Shown here: positions 1 through 6,073 of the stretch, one piece after another
How the letters are laid out: each line of letters starts with the position of its first letter
How positions within the stretch are numbered: the stretch's first letter is position 1
From: Hymenobacter sp. BT730
GTDB lineage: Bacteria; Bacteroidota; Bacteroidia; Cytophagales; Hymenobacteraceae
Length of the DNA: 64,000 nt
Reading direction: 5' to 3'
NCBI RefSeq assembly: GCF_030542105.1
Contig: NZ_JAUOFB010000002.1
Location: 310,001-374,000, forward strand
Program-made: the position numbers and the translations under genes
The notes under the pieces: model-generated
What the model was told of the DNA's origin: nothing
What the model saw: the letters and a program-made list of their open reading frames with translations, nothing else
Databases searched by the model: none

Positions 1-249
1 GCGGGGAAGCTGCTCATACTTCACCTTGGCCAGCGGCGGGTACATCATCAGAATAAGCCCAATGGCCAGCGGCACATTTACTGTGCCCACCGAGAAGTAG
101 TTGATGGCACGCTCCACACCCGGCACAAAATAGCCCAGGGCTACCCCCAGGGCCATAGCCAGAAAAATCCACAGTGTGAGGCCCCGGTCTAGCCCGGAAA
201 GCTTTTTGCGGGCTACAATGGTCGGGGCAGCAGTAGGGGAAGGAACCAT
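1..249 (-). CDS. acr3: Acr3-family arsenite efflux permease (5' part only)
   Basis: The window holds the first 83 codons; the rest lies beyond base 1. The reading frame opens at ATG 249 and gives a short cytoplasmic N-terminus, a first membrane helix ([19 protein letters not shown]) and then the Acr3 hallmark [15 protein letters not shown]. Acr3 (bile acid/arsenite transporter superfamily) exports As(III) through the inner membrane using the proton motive force. It is the last visible gene of a minus-strand operon arsR-arsI-arsN-acr3, 36 bases after the acetyltransferase gene. Family call is firm from the [11 protein letters not shown] signature and operon context; full length and the later catalytic cysteine cannot be seen. 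Confidence 0.9.
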   Translation of the reverse strand, partial: MVPSPTAAPTIVARKKLSGLDRGLTLWIFLAMALGVALGYFVPGVERAINYFSVGTVNVPLAIGLILMMYPPLAKVKYEQLPR

Positions 250-285
250 TCTTAGAAGGATGGGGGAGCAGAAGGGTTAATTGAA

Positions 286-795
286 TTACTGCTGCGGCGC
301 TGAGGCGGCGCCTACCACGGCACTGCGCCGCTCCATTAGTACCGTGTTGCGCCATACGCCATGCAGCTGCCCAATCCGCTCCCGGTAGCCTACCGTGCGG
401 AAACCCAGCAATTCATGCAGGCGGATGCTGGCCGTATTCTCGGGGAAGATGCCCGCCTGGAGCGTCCAGATGCCGTTTTGCTCCGATTCTTTGATCAGGG
501 CGCTCAGCAGCTGCCGGCCCACTCCCTGGCCGCGGGCTTCGTCGGCTACATAAATGCTCACTTCCGCCACGCCCCCATACACGCACCGTCCCGATACCGG
601 CGACAGCGCCGCCCAGGCCAGTACCTGACCATCATCATGCAGCGCCACTAGTCGGCTGTGCCGCAGATGGCCCGCATCCCAGTCGGCCCACTCAGGTGCC
701 TGGGTAGTGAAGGTGGCATTGCCGGTATCCATACCAGCCTGATAAATGGCCTGGCCTGCCGGCCAGTGCTTTTCCGTGAGGGGTTGAATCGTCAT
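286..795 (-). CDS. arsN: ArsN-like GNAT N-acetyltransferase in arsenic operon
   Basis: This is a 169-residue protein of the phosphinothricin/arsinothricin acetyltransferase group of GNAT enzymes. The acetyl-CoA pyrophosphate loop is visible as VADEARGQGVGRQLL, preceded by the beta-strand VSIYV and followed by NTASIRLHELLGF, which is typical of PAT/ArsN proteins. ATG 795 is chosen because the family begins with IRPLT-like residues (here MTIQPLTEKHW); an upstream ATG at 825 would add ten unmatched residues. In other bacteria ArsN1 acetylates the alpha-amino group of the organoarsenical arsinothricin. The position between arsI and acr3 supports such a role, but the substrate here is inferred, and other amines or phosphinothricin-like compounds are possible. 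Confidence 0.8.
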   Translation of the reverse strand: MTIQPLTEKHWPAGQAIYQAGMDTGNATFTTQAPEWADWDAGHLRHSRLVALHDDGQVLAWAALSPVSGRCVYGGVAEVSIYVADEARGQGVGRQLLSALIKESEQNGIWTLQAGIFPENTASIRLHELLGFRTVGYRERIGQLHGVWRNTVLMERRSAVVGAASAPQQ

Positions 796-882
796 GAAGC
801 GGTAGCAAAAAAGGGAGGAAGGCAAGCTGGTTTATCCCGACAGCCGTGCATGAATGGCTGTCGGGGTAAAGCTATGAGGGAA

Positions 883-1479
883 TTAGCAGCAAGTAGGGAC
901 CAGCGTAAGCGTAGCGGGGGTACCGCAGCCGCAACCGGCGGTGGCGGGAGCCGCCGTATCGGTGATGGGGAAGGCCATGGGGGCAGTAGTCAGCACTTCA
1001 GCTGCTACGCCCTGCTTAGGGGCGGGCGCAATGCAGCACTGAGTATTGCCGCTGGCTGCCTGGTCGTATTCTGCCTGATAGCGCGGGTCATTGAACTCGG
1101 CGTCTTCATGGAAATAGTAGACCTCCCATTCCACCCCGTCGGGGTCGTTTACCCAGAATTTGTCCTGCTTGGCGTAGCAGCAGCTGGTCCCTATTTCTTC
1201 GCGGTTTACCAGGCCAACTTCGCGGGCCACCGTCAGGCGCTGGTCCAGCTCCTCCACCGTTTCCACCTGAAAGCCCAGGTGGCCGAAGTGACTCTGAACC
1301 CGCTCCGGGTTTTCCACGAAGGAGATAATGAGGGAAGGCTGCTCCAGCACAAACTTGGCGTAGCCGGGCTTTATCTTGGTAGCCGGCTGCCCAAAGAAAG
1401 CCGTGTAAAAGTTGAGGGTGGCCGTGAGGTCAGAAACGTACAACGACACGTGCATGCGGGGGAAAGGGGCAGTTTTCAT
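883..1479 (-). CDS. arsI: ArsI/CadI-family VOC dioxygenase (C-As lyase-like) with Cys-rich tail
   Basis: This 198-residue vicinal-oxygen-chelate protein belongs to the ArsI/CadI family. ArsI uses Fe(II) and O2 to cleave the C-As bond of trivalent methyl- and aryl-arsenicals. Likely metal ligands are His10 (MHVSLYV), His67 (HFGHLGF) and Glu119 (EWEVYYF). The vicinal arsenic-binding pair is Cys100-Cys101 in GTSCCYAKQDKFW. Usual members are about 140-160 residues long; this one has a C-terminal extension (residues 139-198) with three extra cysteine clusters: C148-C149, C183/C185 in AGCGCG, and C197-C198 at the terminus. It sits between arsR and arsN, so it is probably arsenic-induced. The tail could capture or deliver As(III)/Cd(II) (inference). 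Confidence 0.88.
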   Translation of the reverse strand: MKTAPFPRMHVSLYVSDLTATLNFYTAFFGQPATKIKPGYAKFVLEQPSLIISFVENPERVQSHFGHLGFQVETVEELDQRLTVAREVGLVNREEIGTSCCYAKQDKFWVNDPDGVEWEVYYFHEDAEFNDPRYQAEYDQAASGNTQCCIAPAPKQGVAAEVLTTAPMAFPITDTAAPATAGCGCGTPATLTLVPTCC

Positions 1480-1532
1480 AGTCAGAAAGGGTAGCGTGAA
1501 AGTGAAAAGAAACGGAAAAGGCAGGTTAGCTA

Positions 1533-1883
1533 TCAGCAGCCGCAGCCGGTAGGAGCACAGGCGGCAGCAGGGGCGGTGGCCACCTGGAAAAAAGCGGCAA
1601 ACTGCTGCTGCACTTCCTGAAACAGCTCAGTATTCAGGCAGTAGCAAACCGTCAGGCCGTCAATGTCACCCTTAATCAGGCCGACGGCTTTTAACTCCTG
1701 CAAATGCTGGGAAACGGTGGTGCGGCTTAACGGGAGTTCGGCGGCAATGTCGCCGGAGATGCAAGTTTGGCGGGCAGCCAGCAGCTCAATGATGGCTACC
1801 CGCGCCGGGTGCGCCAGCGCTTTGGCAATACGCGCCAACTGCTGCTGCTCGTCGGTAAAGGCGGTGAGTTTGGCGAACGTCAT
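1533..1883 (-). CDS. arsR: ArsR-family metalloregulatory repressor
   Basis: This 116-residue winged-helix repressor has the ArsR/SmtB fold: ALAHPARVAIIELL (helix 2), DIAAELPLSRTTVSQHLQELKAVGLI (recognition helix region) and wing GDIDGLTVCYCLN. Candidate arsenic ligands are C41, C80/C82 (VCYC) and a C-terminal cluster C109, C114, C116 (CAPTGCGC at the end). The classical ELCVCDL motif is absent, so the inducer site probably lies elsewhere. ATG 1883 is preferred over ATG 1937 because the longer start would place the operator palindrome (1899-1920) inside the coding sequence. It is the first gene of the arsenic operon and presumably autorepresses it. Confidence 0.9.
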   Translation of the reverse strand: MTFAKLTAFTDEQQQLARIAKALAHPARVAIIELLAARQTCISGDIAAELPLSRTTVSQHLQELKAVGLIKGDIDGLTVCYCLNTELFQEVQQQFAAFFQVATAPAAACAPTGCGC

Positions 1884-1898
1884 AGGTTGTTTATGAAG

Positions 1899-1920
1899 TA
1901 TGACGTAAACATACGCCATA
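1899..1920. promoter_or_regulatory. ArsR-type operator palindrome overlapping promoter
   Basis: Two 9-base arms, TATGACGTA (1899-1907) and TACGCCATA (1912-1920), are inverted repeats matching at 8 of 9 positions around AACA. The site lies 16 bases upstream of the arsR start. On the minus strand the centre reads TATGTTTA, close to the Bacteroidota -7 box TAnnTTTG, with TTGAC 19 bases upstream. A bound repressor would cover the -7 region. Assignment to ArsR is by position and symmetry, not by a known consensus. Confidence 0.7.
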
Positions 1921-1970
1921 AGAAAAGGCATAGTCAAGTATTCGCCTGAAAAAATATTTGATTAAACATA

Positions 1971-2005
1971 AAAAAGCTGCCCTGTAATGTACAGGGCAGC
2001 TTTTT
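1971..2005 (-). terminator. Rho-independent terminator
   Basis: Perfect 15-bp stem (AAAAAGCTGCCCTGT with its complement) around the 5-base loop AATGT. It lies 23 bases past the stop of the small gene ending at 2028 and upstream of the arsenic operon promoter, insulating the two. The A/T flanks allow function on both strands. Confidence 0.85.
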
Positions 2006-2027
2006 CAACTGGATAAAATGTCCGGTT

Positions 2028-2282
2028 CTAGCGGTTGTTATCGTCGATGGGGTTGTTGAAGCCCGGGTCGCGTAGCTCGTCTACCTGGCTTTCCTCCGGG
2101 TCGGGGCCGGTGGTGGGGGTATCGGGCTGGCCGGAGGTGGCAGCGTCCAGCATATCGGACGTGTCCAGGGTGCCTTCCTCGTCGCGCTTGTAGTTATACA
2201 GCTCGTCGTGGTGGCGCTGCTGTTCCGGGGTCATTTTGCCTTTGCCGGCCTCTTCGGCGGGTGTTTTCTTGGATGTGGCCAT
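2028..2282 (-). CDS. Small acidic, hydrophilic protein of unknown function
   Basis: This 84-residue protein begins MATSKKTPAEEAGKGK and is rich in D, E, P, T and N with no hydrophobic segment, so it is probably disordered. It contains MTPEQQRHHDELYNYKRDEEG and ends DPGFNNPIDDNNR. ATG 2282 is chosen because upstream in-frame codons run into the neighbouring gene and look non-coding. It follows another disordered protein gene on the same strand after 22 bases, so the two are probably co-transcribed. I do not recognise the family; similar small proteins in Bacteroidota are annotated as hypothetical or stress-related. Confidence 0.6.
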   Translation of the reverse strand: MATSKKTPAEEAGKGKMTPEQQRHHDELYNYKRDEEGTLDTSDMLDAATSGQPDTPTTGPDPEESQVDELRDPGFNNPIDDNNR

Positions 2283-2304
2283 GGGAATAGGGAAGATGGG
2301 AGGG

Positions 2305-2766
2305 TTAGACGTTCTGGTCCAGGCGGCTGGGTTCGTCTTCGGAGCCGTTGCTGCGGTTGGCGGGCTCCCGGGTTTCCCAGTTGCGGGTACCACTGCCATA
2401 GCGCGGGTCGTCCTCTTTGTAGGAAGCCCGGCGCTCATCACTTTCAGCATTATGTGCTGCTTTCACCTCGCCCGTTGCCAGGTTTTGGGGGGCACTGCCA
2501 CGCTGTTCCGGAGCCGGGGTAGAAGGAGCCGGTACGCCACCGGGTACACCCTCCACCGGGGCAGCATTTTGCGGAGCGCCAAACTCGCCGTAGCTAGGAG
2601 TAGTGGCCGATGTATTAGGTACGCTGGCATCCTGGCCGGCTACGCCGCTGGTAGACTGTGCAGGCGTGCTGGTGCCTCTGCGGATATTATCAGGCTGCTG
2701 ATTATTACGTAATTCGCTGAACTCGTCCGGGTTGTCGTTGCTGCCGTCGTTGGGGTTCTTTTGCAT
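2305..2766 (-). CDS. Disordered hydrophilic hypothetical protein
   Basis: The 153-residue product is almost entirely low-complexity: rich in N, P, S, T, G and charged residues, with no signal peptide and no membrane segment. It begins MQKNPNDGSNDNPDEFSELR and has a P/A/G-rich middle (about residues 60-95) followed by a charged tail with YKEDDPRYGSGTRNWE. The codon pattern fits the neighbours, and it precedes the small gene ending at 2028 by 22 bases. Function is unknown. Composition resembles general-stress or desiccation-type disordered proteins, but this is only a resemblance. Confidence 0.55.
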   Translation of the reverse strand: MQKNPNDGSNDNPDEFSELRNNQQPDNIRRGTSTPAQSTSGVAGQDASVPNTSATTPSYGEFGAPQNAAPVEGVPGGVPAPSTPAPEQRGSAPQNLATGEVKAAHNAESDERRASYKEDDPRYGSGTRNWETREPANRSNGSEDEPSRLDQNV

Positions 2767-2901
2767 GGGAATACAAGCTTGGAGTAGAGATGGAGATTCG
2801 AGGGGGTGATAAGCACCCCTGTGTAGGCCATACGTAAACCAGCCAGCTTGTGGCTACGCTTCGCCAAAATCCCGAACCAGCCGTATAGCCTGGAGGGCCA
2901 C

Positions 2902-2932
2902 TTTTAAGCCTCCCAGCCTCCCTTTATCTTTA
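2902..2932 (+). promoter_or_regulatory. Bacteroidota-type promoter giving a near-leaderless transcript
   Basis: TTTT (2902-2905), 19 bases, then TATCTTTA (2925-2932), one mismatch from the -7 consensus TAnnTTTG. The GNAT gene starts at 2938, five bases after the box. If this box is used, the mRNA would have essentially no leader. Confidence 0.5.
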
Positions 2933-2937
2933 CGCAT

Positions 2938-3228
2938 ATGCAGCAGCAAAAGCCCCAGATTCAGCACAACCAGGAAGAGCAGGAATTTACCGTTCTGGTA
3001 AATGGCTATACTGCCGAGCTGGCCTACAGCCTGCCCGACGATTGTATTATTGACTTCACGCACACCTTTGTTGAGGAAGAGCTACGGGGCCAGAAAATAG
3101 GCGACGCCCTGGCGCATGAAGCCCTGCAGTATGCCCGGGGGCAGAAACTGCGGGTAAAAGCCACCTGCTCCTTTATGAAATCCTACCTGCACAAGCACCA
3201 CGAGAAGTATGCCGATATGCTGGCGTAA
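2938..3228 (+). CDS. Small GNAT-fold N-acetyltransferase (YjdJ/NATD1 type)
   Basis: This 96-residue protein belongs to the compact Yjdj-type GNAT family. Visible features are the strand AELAYSLPDDCIIDFTHTFV, the acetyl-CoA loop as EELRGQKIGDALAHEALQYA (R/Q-x-x-G-x-A-like) and the C-terminal KATCSFMKSYLHKH. Members are about 90-110 residues, so it is full length. Substrate is unknown. The gene is monocistronic, with a promoter directly upstream and a shared terminator downstream. Confidence 0.85.
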   Translation: MQQQKPQIQHNQEEQEFTVLVNGYTAELAYSLPDDCIIDFTHTFVEEELRGQKIGDALAHEALQYARGQKLRVKATCSFMKSYLHKHHEKYADMLA

Positions 3229-3240
3229 AATCAGTCATTA

Positions 3241-3275
3241 AAAAGCCCGCTGTACTACCTGTGCAGCGGGCTTTT
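3241..3275. terminator. Bidirectional terminator between convergent genes
   Basis: Stem AAAAGCCCGCTG (3241-3252) and CAGCGGGCTTTT (3264-3275) with an 11-base loop and A/T runs on both sides. It serves the GNAT gene (plus) and the fasciclin gene (minus). Confidence 0.88.
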
Positions 3276-3292
3276 TATTGACTGCGGGAAGC

Positions 3293-4060
3293 CTACCTCG
3301 TTGGCATCAGCACCGCATCCACCACGTGGGTAATGCCATTGCTGGATACCACGTTCGGGATAGTCACATTGGCCATGCCGCCTTTCGCATCATGAATCGT
3401 CACCATGTCGCCGTTGCGGTGCACCGTCAGGTTTTCGCCTTCCACGGTGGTCAGCACCTGCCCATCTTTCAGGTCGGCGGCCAGGAGGCGGCCCGGCACC
3501 ACGTGGTAGGTCAGAATGGTGCTGAGCTTGGTCTTGTTGGCGGGCATCATCAGGTTATTTACGGTACCGGTGGGCAGCTTATCAAAGGCCGCGTTAGTAG
3601 GGGCAAATACCGTGTAGGGCCCGGGGCCCTGCAGGGTGGCCACTAAATCGGCCGCCTTCACCGCCGATACCAGCGTGGAGTGCTCATTCGAGGCGGAGGC
3701 ATTCATTACAATATCTTTATCGGGCATCATCATGGCGCCGCCCACCATTACACCGGCCGAGGTGCCGGAGGTGGCATTATCCATGCCAGCAGGGTTGCTG
3801 GTTTCCATACCGCCGGTAGTGCCGCCCATGGAGCCATCCGTCGGTTTGGCTTTCGACTTCATTTTGTCGCCGGTGCCCGACTTACCTTTCATCTTGGTTT
3901 TTCCATCATCCTGCACTTTGGTCTTTGTGACGGAATCTCCCTCTTTGGTCTTGGTCTTCTCATTGTCCGACTTCGTTTCCGTCTGGGCCCGCACCACGGG
4001 GGCCGTGCAAACGCTCAAAGCAAGCGCCAGAGCACCGGTAGAAAACAGTTGCTTGATCAT
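3293..4060 (-). CDS. Secreted fasciclin (FAS1) domain protein
   Basis: 255 residues. A signal peptide (residues 1-25, ending VVRAQ) is followed by a K/T/G/M-rich linker (about 26-110) with repeated TKTK/KMK-type stretches. A single FAS1 domain occupies about 115-255. FAS1 hallmarks are visible: GPGPYTVFAPTNAAFDKLP, then LSTILTYHVVPGRL, and the closing SSNGITHVVDAVLMP. Such proteins are extracytoplasmic and adhesion- or matrix-related. The basic, glycine-rich linker is longer than in minimal single-FAS1 proteins and may bind anionic surface polymers (inference). Monocistronic. Confidence 0.9.
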   Translation of the reverse strand: MIKQLFSTGALALALSVCTAPVVRAQTETKSDNEKTKTKEGDSVTKTKVQDDGKTKMKGKSGTGDKMKSKAKPTDGSMGGTTGGMETSNPAGMDNATSGTSAGVMVGGAMMMPDKDIVMNASASNEHSTLVSAVKAADLVATLQGPGPYTVFAPTNAAFDKLPTGTVNNLMMPANKTKLSTILTYHVVPGRLLAADLKDGQVLTTVEGENLTVHRNGDMVTIHDAKGGMANVTIPNVVSSNGITHVVDAVLMPTR

Positions 4061-4280
4061 GGCTTTCAGGAAATGGGTTGAGTGAGAAAATAACTACCAC
4101 TGTACAGGGCCCTGGGGCCGGTTTCATAGTAGCCGGACTATAGTCTGCGGCCACTTTTGTCCGGCGGAAAAGGCACTTTTTACTGCTGATTTGTTAAAAG
4201 TAATAATATTTATACTTATAATCATATAATTAACCAGGCATTAAGCTCTCGGCTTCTATCTCTCATTTTATAGTTGAGCC

Positions 4281-4733
4281 ATGACCTATCCTCTTAAAAC
4301 CATATTAGCTGGCAGTTTGCTGGTACTCCTCCAAACTCCCGCAGCAGTGGCCCAGCAACCACAAGCACCGCGCGCCTTAGCCGCCCCCGGCGACTCCGTG
4401 TGGGTTATCGTCAACTCAGTAAAGCCTGATAAGCGCCAGCAGTTCGAGAAATTTGTGAATGAAGTCTTCTGGCCGGCGGCCAAAAAACTTCCGCAGGAAG
4501 AGCAGCGGGTATTCCGTCAAACCAGAGTCCTCTACTCCGGGCGGCCGGAGAAAGACGGTACGTATGAGTATGTGTTTATCATGGATCCTGTGGTCCAGGG
4601 ACAGGATTATGACATTGAGCACTTACTCCAAAAAATGTACACGGCGGAAAGAGCTGCTGCCTACTTCAAGATGTTTGAAGATACCCTGGTCGGAGAGCAA
4701 AAGTGGTACCGGATGGTACAAAGCCGCTTATAA
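4281..4733 (+). CDS. Secreted hypothetical protein, possible dimeric alpha/beta-barrel fold
   Basis: 150 residues with a clear signal peptide (residues 1-25, LLQTPAAVAQ). The mature part has the pattern VWVIVNSVKPDKRQQFEKFV ... YEYVFIMDPV ... QKMYTAERAAAYFKMFEDTL. This alternation of strands and helices resembles ABM/NIPSNAP-like dimeric barrels. No catalytic motif is recognised. It stands alone, preceded by an AT-rich 220-base region and convergent with the next gene (6 bases apart). Function unknown. Confidence 0.7.
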   Translation: MTYPLKTILAGSLLVLLQTPAAVAQQPQAPRALAAPGDSVWVIVNSVKPDKRQQFEKFVNEVFWPAAKKLPQEEQRVFRQTRVLYSGRPEKDGTYEYVFIMDPVVQGQDYDIEHLLQKMYTAERAAAYFKMFEDTLVGEQKWYRMVQSRL

Positions 4734-4739
4734 GCGAGG

Positions 4740-5147
4740 TTAAACCTGCTGCAGCCACGCAGCAGCATCTATGGTGTTATCAAACACCCGGTACGTCAGC
4801 GCGGCGGACTCGGCCTCACTCACCAGAGTACTTACCGAGAGCCGGGCAAATACATCTTTTGGCAGCACAATGGCTCCATAAATGCGCCGTTCGCTGCGGG
4901 CCTGCCAATACTCCTTCACCCAGGCGCTTTCCTCCTCGGTGAAAGGCGACATAGCCGACTGATCCGCCAGCATTCGGTGCCAGCTGCGGGAGTGCAGAAG
5001 CTGGCTGGCATGCGTAAGAAAGGATTGTAAATCAGTTAGCTGGCGCTTGCCGGCATTGTACTGTACTATGGCGTATCCATCAGGGTGCTCCAGCAGTTTT
5101 CCTACCAGATTCTCAAAATAAATACGCGTGGAACGACTAACCATCAT
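4740..5147 (-). CDS. Conserved hypothetical cytoplasmic protein, STAS/SpoIIAA-like size and pattern
   Basis: 135 residues with no signal or membrane segment. The order of predicted elements (YAIVQYNAGKRQLTDLQSFL, WHRMLADQSAMSPFTEEESAW, YGAIVLPKDVF, LTYRVFDNTIDAAAWL) resembles the small STAS-like proteins common in Cytophagales, in which a conserved D and a C-terminal VFDN...A..WL segment recur. No enzymatic motif is seen. Single gene, convergent with the secreted protein gene ending at 4733. Confidence 0.6.
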   Translation of the reverse strand: MMVSRSTRIYFENLVGKLLEHPDGYAIVQYNAGKRQLTDLQSFLTHASQLLHSRSWHRMLADQSAMSPFTEEESAWVKEYWQARSERRIYGAIVLPKDVFARLSVSTLVSEAESAALTYRVFDNTIDAAAWLQQV

Positions 5148-5257
5148 GGCAACACTTCAACAAAATAGTCAGTGCGCTTTACGGAAGTCTGGAATCTTTA
5201 TCTATTGACCTATCAAGAAAGTGTAGAACTGGCCTAAGAATAAAACAGCGCGGCGGC

Positions 5258-6052
5258 TTATTTGCGCTTTAAAGCCGCGGCCACGGCTTGCTGTAGCAGC
5301 GGCTCCATTACGCGGTAGCCGGCCAGGTTGGGATGCACACCATCGTCGCCATAAGCTTTTTTCAGCCCCTGGCGCTCATCGGCTAAGGCCGTGTGGTAGT
5401 CCAGGTACACCAGGCGGTTTTTATCGGCGTAAGCTTTAATCTGCTGGTTCAGGGCCACAATTTTGGGCGCTGGCTGCAGGTTGGGCCGCCAGGGAAAATC
5501 GTAGGCGGGCGGAAGGGAGCACAGTACCACCCGGATGCCCTGGGCCCGGGCCAGCTCCGTCATCGACATAATGTTATCCAGAGTCGCGTGCGGATGGTAT
5601 GGACCCCGATTTTCGGCCACATCATTGCTGCCCGCCAGAATTACGACTACAGTTGGGCGCAGGGCCACCACATCCTGCCGGAAGCGCAAGAGCATCTGCG
5701 CCGACGTCTGTCCGCTGATGCCGCGCCCTATGAACTCATAGGGCTTGCGACTGGCGAAAAAGGCGGAATCGGCTTTGGGCCAGCCTTCCGTAATGGAGTT
5801 GCCCATAAGTACTACCCGCGGCACGCCTGGGGCAGGAGCAGGCAGTTGCGCATTAGCTGCCGCATAGCGTTTCAGATATGCCCAGTCGTTGTGCAGGCGT
5901 TCTTCCTCCTGGCGGTGCCATTCATCTTCGGTGGGCGCTTTGGTAGGTTGCTGCTGAGCATGAGTAGGCAGGGAACCTAACAGAGCCCCAGCCAGCAGCC
6001 CTCCCGCCATTAAAATACGATTTACAAAAATGGACGAAAGGACTGCTTTCAT
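5258..6052 (-). CDS. Secreted SGNH/GDSL hydrolase (carbohydrate esterase-like)
   Basis: 264 residues with a signal peptide (about 1-33, ending PTHAQ). All four SGNH blocks are present: block I VVLMGNSITEGW (Ser86), block II GRGISGQTS (Gly113/116), block III ILAGSNDV (Asn143) and block V DDGVHPNLAGY (Asp237, His240). Many such PAF-acetylhydrolase-like proteins are acetyl-xylan or other carbohydrate esterases. It lies 21 bases downstream of a GH30 gene on the same strand, so it is probably the last gene of the polysaccharide utilisation locus, removing acyl groups from the glycan. Substrate inferred from context. Confidence 0.88.
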   Translation of the reverse strand: MKAVLSSIFVNRILMAGGLLAGALLGSLPTHAQQQPTKAPTEDEWHRQEEERLHNDWAYLKRYAAANAQLPAPAPGVPRVVLMGNSITEGWPKADSAFFASRKPYEFIGRGISGQTSAQMLLRFRQDVVALRPTVVVILAGSNDVAENRGPYHPHATLDNIMSMTELARAQGIRVVLCSLPPAYDFPWRPNLQPAPKIVALNQQIKAYADKNRLVYLDYHTALADERQGLKKAYGDDGVHPNLAGYRVMEPLLQQAVAAALKRK

Positions 6053-6073
6053 AGCGTAAAGAGTTCGAGATGC

